Below, piece by piece: positions 33,662 through 42,220 of a stretch of 64,000 nt of DNA. Location of the stretch: positions 1,922,001 to 1,986,000 of the forward strand of contig OZ241368.1 in NCBI GenBank assembly GCA_965200525.1, given 5' to 3'. Under the pieces are notes generated by a model. That model worked only from the letters and a program-made list of their open reading frames with translations, ran no database searches and was not told the DNA's origin. Origin of the DNA: JANNPJ01 sp965200525. GTDB taxonomy: Bacteria; Actinomycetota; Actinomycetes; Actinomycetales; Kineosporiaceae. The first letter of the stretch is position 1, and each line of letters starts with the position of its first letter. A program made the position numbers and the translations under genes.

Positions 33662-34935
33662 TCGTATCGGAGGGCGTCGATCGGGCGCAGCGAAGCCGCC
33701 CGATTGGCCGGGTAGAGGCCGAAGAACAGGCCGACGACGACGGACACCCCGAAGGCGAGCGCCACGGAGTAGGGCGCCACCACCGGCGTCACCCCGACGA
33801 TGTCGAACTGGCTTCCGACCAGCCCGACGACCACGCCCATCAATCCGCCGAAGACCGACAGCAGCACGGCCTCGATCAGGAACTGGGTCACGATGTCGAA
33901 CTTCTGGGCCCCGATGGCCTTGCGGATGCCGATCTCCCGGGTCCGCTCGGTGACCGTCACCAGCATGATGTTCATGACGCCGATCCCGCCGACCAGCAGC
34001 GAGATCGCCGCCACTGAGGCCAGCAGCACCGTGAACGTCTTGTTGCTGCTGGTGGCCGCGGCCAAGAAGGACGACGCGCTGGACACCGTGTAGTCGGCCG
34101 TGGTCGCGGTGACCCGGTGCCGGGCGTTCAGGATGTCCTTGACCTCGGCCGTGGCCAGGTCGACGGTCTTGGCCGAGGTCGCCTTGACCGAGATGCTGTT
34201 GATCGAGGCGTACCCGGTCAGCGTGTCCTGGACCGAGGTGAGCGGGGCGATCACCCGGTCGTCCTGGTCGAGCGGGCCGGTGCTGCCCTTCTCGGTGAGG
34301 ACGCCGACCACGGTGAACTCGATCCCGTTGAACTGCACCACCTTGCCGACGATCGACAATCCGGTCCCGCCGGCCAGGTCCGTGGCCACGGTGGTTCCCA
34401 GCAGGGCGACCCGGCGGTGCGAGGTGTAGTCGGAGTCGGAGAACGCCGTCCCGGCCTGCACGCTGTCGTTGTCGTTCTTGAGGTAGCTGGGCGTGGTTCC
34501 GGTGAACGTGCTCACCGAGTGACTGGCGCCGGTGTAGGTCGCGGTGACCGAGCTGGCGCTCACCGTCGGGGCCACCGACAGCACGTCCGGGGCCTCGGTC
34601 TTGTCCGAGAGCGCGGCCGCGTCGTCAATGGTCAGGACGGCGGCCCGGGTCTGGGTGCCGCTGCTGACCCGCGAGCCGCCACCGAAGAACCCACCGAAGC
34701 CACCGCCGCCGCCACGTCCGCCGGTACCGCCGGAGCTGCTGGACACGGTCAGCGTGTTGCTGCCGAGCGAGCTGATCTGGTCCTGGACGGCGGCGCTGGA
34801 GCCGGTGCCGACCGCGACCAGGATGATCACGGCGGCGACGCCGATCAGGATGCCCAGCGTGGTCAGGGCCGAGCGCATCTTGTTGCCGGTGACCCCGCGG
34901 ACCGCGAACCGCGCGGCTTCGAGAAAGCGGCTCAT
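33658..34935 (-). CDS. MacB-like ABC transporter permease (FtsX-type)
   Basis: 425 residues from the ATG at 34935. The N-terminal transmembrane helix (MRSALTTLGILIGVAAVIIL) is followed by a large external MacB_PCD domain (about 45-280) that contains a Gly/Phe-rich insert (GGRGGGGGFGGFFGGG). Three C-terminal helices follow, including GGIGVMNIMLVTVTERTREI and the coupling motif IRKAIGA. It transmits ATPase movement to the external domain rather than forming a channel. The overlaps on both sides (ATGA with the ATPase gene, GTGA with the next) show tight translational coupling. Confidence 0.9.
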   Translation of the reverse strand: MSRFLEAARFAVRGVTGNKMRSALTTLGILIGVAAVIILVAVGTGSSAAVQDQISSLGSNTLTVSSSSGGTGGRGGGGGFGGFFGGGSRVSSGTQTRAAVLTIDDAAALSDKTEAPDVLSVAPTVSASSVTATYTGASHSVSTFTGTTPSYLKNDNDSVQAGTAFSDSDYTSHRRVALLGTTVATDLAGGTGLSIVGKVVQFNGIEFTVVGVLTEKGSTGPLDQDDRVIAPLTSVQDTLTGYASINSISVKATSAKTVDLATAEVKDILNARHRVTATTADYTVSSASSFLAAATSSNKTFTVLLASVAAISLLVGGIGVMNIMLVTVTERTREIGIRKAIGAQKFDIVTQFLIEAVLLSVFGGLMGVVVGLVGSQFDIVGVTPVVAPYSVALAFGVSVVVGLFFGLYPANRAASLRPIDALRYE

Positions 34936-35687
34936 CGGATCCGCTCCAGGACGCCGGGCGGCGGGTCGGCCAGGGCCGTGACCCGCTCGTCCATCAGGAT
35001 CTGGCCGTCCCGCAACCGGACCACCCGCTTGGCCCGGCCGGCCACCTCGTCCTCGTGGGTGATCACCACGATGGTCCGCCCGGCCAGGCTGAGCTCGTCG
35101 AACAGCTCGAGGATCTCGGCCGTGCTGTGGCTGTCGAGGGCACCGGTCGGCTCGTCGGCCAGCAGCAGCACCGGGTTGGTGACGATCGCCCGGGCCACCG
35201 CCACCCGCTGCTGCTGGCCTCCGGAGAGCTGGGACGGGATGTGGGTCAGCCGGTCGCCGAGGCCGACCCGCTGCAGGGCGGCGATCGCGCGGACCCGCCG
35301 GTCGGCCGCTTTCACTCCCGAATAGGCCAGCGGCAACTCGACGTTGGCCAGGGCACTGGTCCGCGGGATCAGGTTGAACGACTGGAAGATGAAGCCGATC
35401 TTGCGGTTGCGGGCCAGCGCCTGGCGACGCTCGTCCAGCCGCCGGGTGTCGACGCCGTCCAGCAGGTAGCGCCCGGTGGTGGGCACGTCCAGGCAGCCGA
35501 TGATGTTCATCAGGGTCGACTTGCCCGAGCCGGAAGCACCCATGATGGCCACATAGTCGCCCCGCTCGACGACCAGGTCGACCCCGTTGAGCGCATGCAC
35601 CTCGGTGTCGCCCATGCCGTAGAACTTGGTCGCCGCCCGGACGTCGATGACCGGCCGGGCGACCGGCGCCTCCTGGGTGAGGGTCAT
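34932..35687 (-). CDS. MacB/LolD-type ABC transporter ATP-binding protein
   Basis: 251 residues with Walker A GASGSGKST (about 50-58), Q loop IFQSFNLIPR, signature LSGGQQQRVAVARA, Walker B LLLADEPTGALD and switch His in VVITHEDEV. It powers the FtsX-type permease encoded next. In Gram-positive bacteria such MacAB-like systems often export peptides, drugs or antimicrobial compounds. The substrate here is unknown. It is linked by ATGA overlaps to the adaptor gene before it and the permease gene after it. Confidence 0.92.
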   Translation of the reverse strand: MTLTQEAPVARPVIDVRAATKFYGMGDTEVHALNGVDLVVERGDYVAIMGASGSGKSTLMNIIGCLDVPTTGRYLLDGVDTRRLDERRQALARNRKIGFIFQSFNLIPRTSALANVELPLAYSGVKAADRRVRAIAALQRVGLGDRLTHIPSQLSGGQQQRVAVARAIVTNPVLLLADEPTGALDSHSTAEILELFDELSLAGRTIVVITHEDEVAGRAKRVVRLRDGQILMDERVTALADPPPGVLERIR

Positions 35688-37120
35688 CGACCGACCCCAC
35701 CGGTCAGGCCCCGAGCGGCCCCGCCGCCGAAGCCCGGGACCCCGGTCGAGGTGCTGGTCGTGGTGGTCGGCAGCTGGACCACGTCGCCCGCGGCCAGACC
35801 GCTGGTGACCTGGGTCGTGCTGCTGCCGATCAGGCCGGTCTCGACCACGGTCGGGGTGACGACGCCGTTCTTCAGCAGGCTGACCGTGTGCCGGGTGCCG
35901 CTGGTGGTGATGGCCGCGGTCGGCAGGATCAGGGCGTCGTCGGCGGAGCCGGTGGTGATGGTGATGCTAACCGAGGCGCCGAGCCGGGCCGTGGCCACCG
36001 GGTCGGTGACCGAGACCGTCACCGGGTAGGAGACCACGTTGCTGGTGGTTGTGCCCTGCGGCGAGACCGCGGTGACCTTTCCGTCCATGGTGGCGCTGCT
36101 GGCCGACAGGGTGACGACGGCGGCCTGACCGACCTTGACCCCGCCGATGTCGGCCTCGGCCACGGTGGCGGTGATGTCGAGCGTGCTGAGGCTGGCCATC
36201 GTGATGAAGGCACCGCTGCTGGAACTGCTGGACGACGAACTGGACGAGCCGGTCGTGGTCCCGGTGCCGGTGCCGGTGCCGGTCGACGACGAGGAACTCG
36301 AGCCCGACGAGGAGCTGCTGGTGCCGGCGCTGACGCTGTCGCCCTTCTCCCCGCTGACGGTCAGCACGGTGCCGGAGAACGGCGCCCGCAGCTTGGTGTC
36401 GGCCAGCGCGTCGTCGGCGTCGTCGACGTCCGCCTGCGCGTTCTGGATCGTCACCTTGGCCGAGGCGATCTGGGCCGCGGTCGGACCGGCCTCGTTCTTG
36501 GCCACCGTGACCTGCTGCTGGGCCAGCTGGACCTTGGCCGAGGCCAGCTGCGACTCGGCCTGGGTGACGGCGTCCTTGTCCTTGCTGAGGGTGGCGCTCG
36601 GGGCCTTGGCCTTGGTGTCCTTGCTGAGCTGCTTCTTGGCCGAGGCCAGGCTCTTGGTCGCCGAGGTGACGCCGAGCTGGGCCGACTGCACCTGCAGGGC
36701 GTCGCTCTCGCGCTCCACCGCGGTCTGGCCGGCCACCAGGTCGTCGTACGAGGCCTGGGCCGAAGCCAGCGAAGCCTTGGCCGAGGCCAGGCTGCGATCG
36801 GCCGAGGCGGTGTCGATCCGGGCCAGCACGTCGCCCTTCTTCACCTTGTCGCCGACCTTGACCGACACCGAGGTGACGGTGCCGGAGGCGCCGAACGACA
36901 GGGACGACGTCCGCGAGCTGGCCAGGTTGCCGGAGCCGGTCACGCTGGCGGTCAGCGAACCCTGGGTCACGGTGGCCGTGCGGGTGGCGACGGTGTCGCT
37001 GGAGTCCGACGTGCCCACGGTGAAGTAGGCCGCGGCGATGACGCCGACGAGCACGACCCCGAGCGCGGCGTTGAGCCAGCGCCCACGGGGAACCCGGGTG
37101 ATGACGTCGGGGCGCTTCAT
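35684..37120 (-). CDS. HlyD/MacA-like efflux adaptor (membrane fusion protein)
   Basis: 478 residues. The N-terminal anchor helix (LNAALGVVLVGVIAAAYFTV) precedes a biotinyl-lipoyl half-motif (GASGTVTSVSVKVGDKVKKG), a long coiled-coil hairpin rich in Ala/Ser/Lys (about 105-245), the second lipoyl half (ADTKLRAPFSGTVLTVSGEK), beta-barrel domains and a C-terminal Gly-rich tail. A low-complexity Ser/Gly/Thr insert (about 268-300) sits inside the second lipoyl half. It is the first gene of the operon adaptor-ATPase-permease-DUF5666-lipoprotein. It is divergent from the two-component system, which is a likely regulator. Confidence 0.9.
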   Translation of the reverse strand: MKRPDVITRVPRGRWLNAALGVVLVGVIAAAYFTVGTSDSSDTVATRTATVTQGSLTASVTGSGNLASSRTSSLSFGASGTVTSVSVKVGDKVKKGDVLARIDTASADRSLASAKASLASAQASYDDLVAGQTAVERESDALQVQSAQLGVTSATKSLASAKKQLSKDTKAKAPSATLSKDKDAVTQAESQLASAKVQLAQQQVTVAKNEAGPTAAQIASAKVTIQNAQADVDDADDALADTKLRAPFSGTVLTVSGEKGDSVSAGTSSSSSGSSSSSSTGTGTGTGTTTGSSSSSSSSSSSGAFITMASLSTLDITATVAEADIGGVKVGQAAVVTLSASSATMDGKVTAVSPQGTTTSNVVSYPVTVSVTDPVATARLGASVSITITTGSADDALILPTAAITTSGTRHTVSLLKNGVVTPTVVETGLIGSSTTQVTSGLAAGDVVQLPTTTTSTSTGVPGFGGGAARGLTGGVGR

Positions 37121-37437
37121 CGCCGTCCTGCCCTGAGCCGGGCCACTCGGGCGCGATGGCGCTGGTTCACGCTGGTACTCCTTTTTCGCAGGGCGTTCGT
37201 CGGCTGGTGATGACGCTCTGGGGCGAAGCCGGCCGGGTCAGACCGCAGGGCCTGGCGATCGACACACAGAGTGACCCAGGGCGCTGCGGTTGCCCTGTGC
37301 GCAAGCTGTGGATCACCTGTGCTGCCCACTACTGCATGTGTGTACATCATGGCTCTGGGTAATTCGTGACGCGGATAGCGCGTGCCGATCAATGACTAGC
37401 GGCTCGGACCTCGGACACGATTGAGTTCAGGGCTGAA

Positions 37438-37463
37438 TCACAGGCTTCACAGTGAATTCACAG
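37438..37463. promoter_or_regulatory. TCACAG direct repeats in the divergent promoter region (387-base gap 37121-37507)
   Basis: TCACAG occurs three times, at 37438, 37447 and 37458. The last two are spaced 11 bases apart (one helical turn), as in the paired TCACAGC boxes of mycobacterial PhoP. The site lies 45-70 bases before the response-regulator start and about 320 bases from the efflux operon start. It is a good candidate binding site for the adjacent OmpR-type regulator, probably autoregulatory. The rest of the gap shows no gene. The MacA-like gene's own promoter should lie near 37,140-37,330. Confidence 0.5.
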
Positions 37464-37507
37464 ATTGAGTCGACCAAGCGTTCAGCTTTGCTGGAAAGGG
37501 TGATCGG

Positions 37508-38230
37508 GTGACCACAGCACCGCTACGACACCCGAACGGCACGCCGGTGCGCGTGCTCGTGGTGGACGACGAACGCACTCTCACCGATCTGCTGACCATG
37601 GCCCTGCGGTACGAGGGCTGGTCGGTGCGATCCGCTCCGGACGGCGCGACGGCAGTCAAGGAGGCCCGGGAATGGCGGCCGGACGTCGTCATCCTGGATG
37701 TCATGTTGCCCGACGTCGACGGCTTCGACGTGCTGCGCCGGCTGCGGGAGGACGACCGGGACATTCCGGTGCTGTTCCTCACCGCCCGCGACTCGGTCGA
37801 GGACCGGATCGCCGGGATCACTGCCGGTGGCGACGACTACGTCACCAAGCCGTTCAGCCTGGAAGAGGTGGTGGCCCGGCTGCGCGGCCTGATCCGCCGG
37901 ACCAGCCTGGCCTTTCAGCGGGCCGACGCCCATCTCACGGTGGGTGATCTGACCCTGGACGAGGACAGCCACGAGGTCTACCGCGACGGCACCACCGTCG
38001 CCCTCACCGCCACCGAGTTCGAACTGCTGCGATACCTGATGCGCAACCCGCGGCGCGTGCTGAGCAAGGCCCAGATCCTGGACCGGGTCTGGAACTACGA
38101 TTTCGGCGGCCAGGCCAACGTGGTCGAGCTCTACATCTCGTACCTGCGCAAGAAGATCGACGTCGGCCGGACGCCGATGATCCACACCGTGCGGGGCGCC
38201 GGATACGTGCTCAAGCCCGCGCAGGACTGA
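37508..38230 (+). CDS. OmpR/PhoB-family response regulator
   Basis: 240 residues, GTG start with AAAGGG upstream (about 37495). The receiver has the acidic pair DDE near 20-22, phospho-acceptor Asp64 in VVILDVMLPDVDGFD, Thr in LFLTARDS and Lys in YVTKPFS. The winged-helix effector domain shows LTATEFELLRYLMRNPRRVLS, split here as ALTATEFELLRYL and PRRVLSKAQILDRVW, ending in VRGAGYVL. It should act as a DNA-binding transcription regulator controlled by the kinase encoded 25 bases downstream. The divergent efflux operon and the TCACAG repeats are likely targets. Confidence 0.94.
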   Translation: MTTAPLRHPNGTPVRVLVVDDERTLTDLLTMALRYEGWSVRSAPDGATAVKEAREWRPDVVILDVMLPDVDGFDVLRRLREDDRDIPVLFLTARDSVEDRIAGITAGGDDYVTKPFSLEEVVARLRGLIRRTSLAFQRADAHLTVGDLTLDEDSHEVYRDGTTVALTATEFELLRYLMRNPRRVLSKAQILDRVWNYDFGGQANVVELYISYLRKKIDVGRTPMIHTVRGAGYVLKPAQD

Positions 38231-38255
38231 GCTCTCAGCTGCCGATGGAGGAACC

Positions 38256-40007
38256 GTGCGAACGAGTCTGATTCAGCGGTTCCGCCAGCGGCCGGACCGA
38301 ACCACGGGCTCGGGATCCGGCCGGACCTCCGGACGTCGCAAGCCGCGCTCCCTGCGCAGCCGCCTGGTGCTGGCCACGATCCTGCTGACCGCCGCCGTCA
38401 GCATCGTGATCGGCCTGGTCAGTGTGGGTGCGCTCAAACTGATCATGGAACAGCGGCTGGACGCCCAGCTGACCTCGGCCGTGGGCCGTTCCCGGCGGGC
38501 CGTGGCCCGGCCCGACTCTTCTTTCGGCGTGCCTCCGCTGCTGCAGGCCACCCAGGACCGGGACCGGTTCGGCGGTCAGGGCCTCGGGTTCCTGACCGCG
38601 CCCGGCCAGGCCCAGGGCACCCTGGGCGCGCTGATCGACGTGAACGGCGACGTCGTCTGGGCCGCCACCCTCGACCCGCAGGGGCAGGCGGCGGCCCTGG
38701 ACGACGCCCAGCAGGTGCCCCTGACCGAGCTCGCCGTGGACGAGAAGCCACACACCGTCGACCTGGGCGGCGAGCTCGGCTCCTACCGGGTGCTGGCCCA
38801 GCACAACCCGCGGGGGGACGGCGGGGTGATCGTCACCGGGCTGCCGCTCAGCGCCGTCACCACGGCCGTGTTCCAGCTGGCCGCGGTGGTGCTCGCGGTG
38901 AGCGTGCTCGGCCTGCTGGCGGTGGCGCTGATCGGCGCGGCCATCGTGCGGCGAACTCTGCGGCCGCTGAGCCGGGTCGCGGCCACCGCGACCCAGGTCT
39001 CCGAACTGCCGCTGGACCGGGGTGAGGTCGCGCTCGCCGTCCGGGTGCCCGACCAGGACACCGACCCGCGGACCGAGGTCGGTCAGGTCGGGGCCGCACT
39101 CAACCGGATGCTGGGGCACGTCGCCGGCGCCCTGACCGCCCGGCAGGCCAGCGAGGCCCGGGTCCGGCGGTTCGTCTCCGACGCCAGCCACGAACTGCGC
39201 ACCCCGCTGGCCTCGATCCGCGGCTACGCCGAGCTCACCCGGCGCAGTCGCCAGGAGCTGCCCGGCGACGTCGCGCACGCCCTAAGCCGGGTCGAGTCGG
39301 AGGCGATCCGGATGACCGGCCTGGTCGAGGAACTGCTGATGCTGGCCCGGCTGGACGAGGGCCGGCCGATGCGCCGTCGTCCGGTGGATCTCTCGATGCT
39401 GCTGGTCGACACGGTCAGCGATGCTCATGCGGCCGGGCCCGACCACCAGTGGCAGCTCGACCTGCCCGACGAGCCGGTGACCGTGCTCGGGGACGACTCC
39501 CAGCTGCACCAGATCGTGGCCAACCTGCTGGCCAACGCCCGCGTGCACACCCCGGCCGGCAGCTCGGTGACGGTCAGCCTGGTGGTCAGCGGCACGGCCG
39601 AGGCGGTGCTGTCGGTGACCGACGACGGGCCCGGGATCCCGGCCGGGCTGCTGCCCGAGGTGTTCGAGCGGTTCGCCCGCGGCGACAGCTCCCGCTCGCG
39701 GGGCACCGGGACCGGCAGCACCGGTCTGGGCCTGTCGATCGTGGCGGCCGTGGTCGCCGCGCATGGCGGCCGGGTCGACGTCACCAGCGAGCCGGGCCGG
39801 ACCAGCTTCGCCGTCCACCTGCCGCTGGATCAGGGCGGACCCACCAGAGACGAACCCGGCCGTCACGAGCCGGTGCTCGACGAGCCGGTGCTCGACGAGC
39901 CGGGCGATCAGGTGGCGGCCAGCACCAGCAACGCGACGTCGTCCCGTTCGGACGAGAAGGCCCGCACCGCGCGCAGCACGGCGTCCGCGACCGCATCGGC
40001 CAGCTGA
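38256..40007 (+). CDS. Membrane sensor histidine kinase (HAMP-HisKA-HATPase)
   Basis: 583 residues, GTG start after GGAGGAACC. There are two transmembrane helices (LVLATILLTAAVSIVIGLVS near 40; a second near 215) around an extracytoplasmic sensor of about 130 residues. Then come HAMP, the phospho-acceptor His in SDASHELRTPLASIRGYAEL (about 312), the N box HQIVANLLANARVH, G1 VTDDGPGIP and G2 GSTGLGLSIVAAVV. It partners with the preceding OmpR-type regulator. The tail after the ATPase carries a VLDEP repeat and then reads 100 bases into the convergent phosphatase gene, so the last 33 residues are Ser/Ala/Thr-rich and probably disordered. Confidence 0.93.
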   Translation: MRTSLIQRFRQRPDRTTGSGSGRTSGRRKPRSLRSRLVLATILLTAAVSIVIGLVSVGALKLIMEQRLDAQLTSAVGRSRRAVARPDSSFGVPPLLQATQDRDRFGGQGLGFLTAPGQAQGTLGALIDVNGDVVWAATLDPQGQAAALDDAQQVPLTELAVDEKPHTVDLGGELGSYRVLAQHNPRGDGGVIVTGLPLSAVTTAVFQLAAVVLAVSVLGLLAVALIGAAIVRRTLRPLSRVAATATQVSELPLDRGEVALAVRVPDQDTDPRTEVGQVGAALNRMLGHVAGALTARQASEARVRRFVSDASHELRTPLASIRGYAELTRRSRQELPGDVAHALSRVESEAIRMTGLVEELLMLARLDEGRPMRRRPVDLSMLLVDTVSDAHAAGPDHQWQLDLPDEPVTVLGDDSQLHQIVANLLANARVHTPAGSSVTVSLVVSGTAEAVLSVTDDGPGIPAGLLPEVFERFARGDSSRSRGTGTGSTGLGLSIVAAVVAAHGGRVDVTSEPGRTSFAVHLPLDQGGPTRDEPGRHEPVLDEPVLDEPGDQVAASTSNATSSRSDEKARTARSTASATASAS

Positions 40008-42049
40008 ACCGCGCTCGGGTCGCCGGCCGCCAGGGCGTGGTCGAACTCGACCGCGGCCAGCACGTCGGCCAGTCGCTCCTCGCCGAACTGCTCGTCGCCG
40101 TCCCGGGCCTCGGTGACGCCGTCGGTGTAGGCCAGCAGGACGTCACCGGAGGCGAGATCGACCGTGACCTCGTGAACGTCGATGTCCGGCAGCAGCCCGA
40201 GGGCCGTTCCGGGCCGGCCGACCGGCTGCACCGATCGGTCGCGGCGCCGCAGCAGCGGCGGCGGATGGCCACCCAGGGTCAGCACCAGGCGGACGCCGGT
40301 CGCCGGGGCGGCAATCACCGGCTCCGGTACCGGGTGCTGGGCCAGCAACGGCTCGGCGGCCCAGGCCCGCTGGGTCCGGGCGGCCGCCGCCTCCCGCAGG
40401 TCGACCACGGCCGAGGCGGGCCGCACGTGCCCGTAGACCACGGTGCAGAACCGCTCCAGGTCGTCCGGGGTCAGCAGGGCCCGGTTCAGCTGCTGCAGCA
40501 CCTCTCGCGGCGACCAGCCCTGGGCGCTGAGGGTGCGCACGGTGTACCGGGCCATCGAGGTGACCACGGCCGCGTGAACTCCTTTGCCGGAGACGTCGCC
40601 GAGAACGAAGGCCGAGACGCCGTCCTCGGCCGGGTGGACGTCGTAGAAGTCGCCGCCGACCCCGCCGCCGCGGGCCGAGGGCACCGAGCGGGCGGCCAGG
40701 CTGAGCCCGGGCACCTCCGGCAGCTCGGCCGGCCGCAGGCTCTGCCGCAGGGTCTCCGACAGCCGGGTCTGCTCGTCCAGCAGCTCGCGCACCTGACGGT
40801 CGGTCTGGTTGCGTTCGGTGACGTCGCGCAGCACCACCAGCCGGGCGATCTGCCGGCCGATCGGGTCGGTGACGGCGGTCAGCGAGACGGCCACGTCCCG
40901 CGGCGGCCCGGTGAGCACCCGGGCCACCTGCCCGTCGGCGGTCCCGTCCCGCGGCCCGGCCGGAACCGGAACCGCCTCAATGACCCCGGGCAAGGCTGAA
41001 ACCGGTTCTACCCCAGGCAGATCAGCCGATCCACCGACCACCGGACCGATCCCCGGACCGATCACCGGACCGGTCACCGCGGCATAGGCCGGGCTACGGC
41101 CCACGGCCCGGGAGACCGTGGTCGGGTAGATCAGCACCTCGCTCTCGATGGTGCTGGAGCTCGGGTCGACGTCGGCCTTCTCCAGGACCGGGGCCAGCCC
41201 GGGAATGATGTCCACCGCATACCGGCCGACCATGCCCCGCCGGGGCGAGCCGATCATCGCCGCGCCGGCCGCGTTCACGTCGGCCACCCGGCCGTAGACG
41301 TCGAGGACCAGCACGCCGTCCGCCATCTGCTCGATCACCAGACCGCGGGCCACCGGCGTCAGGTCGAGCAACCGGAGCCAGAAGAAGCCCCAGACCAGCA
41401 CCACCGCGGTGATCCCGAACAGGAACGGGGTCGGATCGATGGCCTTCGGGCCGAGCAGGTCCAGGTTGAAGGCGATGTTGCCGAAGCAGGGCAGCAGGGA
41501 CGCCGCGATCAGCAGATAGCCCTGCCGGCGGTAGGGCCGGGCGATCCGGGCCAGCCGGGCGAACAGCGCGAAGTCCGCGCCCAGCATGAGCACGTAGACG
41601 TAGACGGCGTGCAGCCAGAACAGCTTTCCGGCGTCCGGAACGGGGGCGCCCAGCAGCGTCCGAGGATGGTCCGGGTACACCTGGATCAGGTCGTGCGTGG
41701 CCGGGATGGCCAGCAGCGTCATCAGCACGACCGGATGGATCAGCAGCAGCCCGAGCGAGCGCCGGGAGAGCTTTCCCCGGCCGGTGTAGGCCAGCACGAA
41801 GCTCCACAGGGCCGGCGGCAGGGCCACGATCCCGAGGTACTTCAGCGCCGACCACCACTGCGCGACCTCGACCGAGCGACTGCTGAGCTCGAGGGCGTAG
41901 CAGAGCGACCAGACCTTGACCGAGAGCAGCATGACGATCAGTGGCCGACTGCCGACCCCCTGGCGGTTGGCCCAGACGAAGCCGGCCAGCGACAGGTAGC
42001 CGACTCCACCGATCACGAGGGCGGAGATCAGCCACGAGGACCACGTCAC
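39908..42049 (-). CDS. Seven-TM sensor, PAS and PP2C/SpoIIE-type phosphatase
   Basis: 713 residues from the GTG at 42049, which has GGGGAGG 11 bases upstream. A GTG at 42106 would add 19 residues but has no ribosome site. Seven N-terminal hydrophobic helices match the histidine-kinase N-terminal 7TM domain (about 1-230). A PAS-like segment follows (QMADGVLVLDVYGRVADVNA), with an unusual Pro/Gly-rich insert (VTGPVIGPGIGPVVGG). The SpoIIE domain has GGVGGDFYDV and LGDVSGKGVHAA with metal-binding Asp, then LAYTDGVTEARD. Such proteins dephosphorylate anti-anti-sigma factors. No partner anti-sigma gene is nearby. The 3' end overlaps the convergent kinase gene by 100 bases. Confidence 0.9.
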   Translation of the reverse strand: MTWSSWLISALVIGGVGYLSLAGFVWANRQGVGSRPLIVMLLSVKVWSLCYALELSSRSVEVAQWWSALKYLGIVALPPALWSFVLAYTGRGKLSRRSLGLLLIHPVVLMTLLAIPATHDLIQVYPDHPRTLLGAPVPDAGKLFWLHAVYVYVLMLGADFALFARLARIARPYRRQGYLLIAASLLPCFGNIAFNLDLLGPKAIDPTPFLFGITAVVLVWGFFWLRLLDLTPVARGLVIEQMADGVLVLDVYGRVADVNAAGAAMIGSPRRGMVGRYAVDIIPGLAPVLEKADVDPSSSTIESEVLIYPTTVSRAVGRSPAYAAVTGPVIGPGIGPVVGGSADLPGVEPVSALPGVIEAVPVPAGPRDGTADGQVARVLTGPPRDVAVSLTAVTDPIGRQIARLVVLRDVTERNQTDRQVRELLDEQTRLSETLRQSLRPAELPEVPGLSLAARSVPSARGGGVGGDFYDVHPAEDGVSAFVLGDVSGKGVHAAVVTSMARYTVRTLSAQGWSPREVLQQLNRALLTPDDLERFCTVVYGHVRPASAVVDLREAAAARTQRAWAAEPLLAQHPVPEPVIAAPATGVRLVLTLGGHPPPLLRRRDRSVQPVGRPGTALGLLPDIDVHEVTVDLASGDVLLAYTDGVTEARDGDEQFGEERLADVLAAVEFDHALAAGDPSAVQLADAVADAVLRAVRAFSSERDDVALLVLAAT

Positions 42050-42147
42050 AGCGCTCGCAACCTCCCCACCCGATGGACTCGGCAACAGCCATTGACCTCG
42101 CGACACCGTCGCGAACCACGACTGCCCAGGTGAGTAGCGTATGCGTC

Positions 42148-42220
42148 CCTGACCCCTAAGTCAGGATTAAGCGGCGGATCGTGCGTTTCGGTGTCTAAGT
42201 CTCTCAGCCTCGCACGATCC
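42148..42220. promoter_or_regulatory. Two inverted repeats between the GGDEF/EAL and SpoIIE genes
   Basis: CCTGAC (42148-42153), loop CCCTAA, GTCAGG (42160-42165) forms a short hairpin. GGATCGTGCG (42176-42185) and CGCACGATCC (42211-42220) are exact 10-base arms spanning the stop codon of the GGDEF/EAL gene. The larger repeat could act in transcript termination or 3'-end stability, although no U-run follows. The smaller one lies upstream of the phosphatase gene. Confidence 0.45.
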
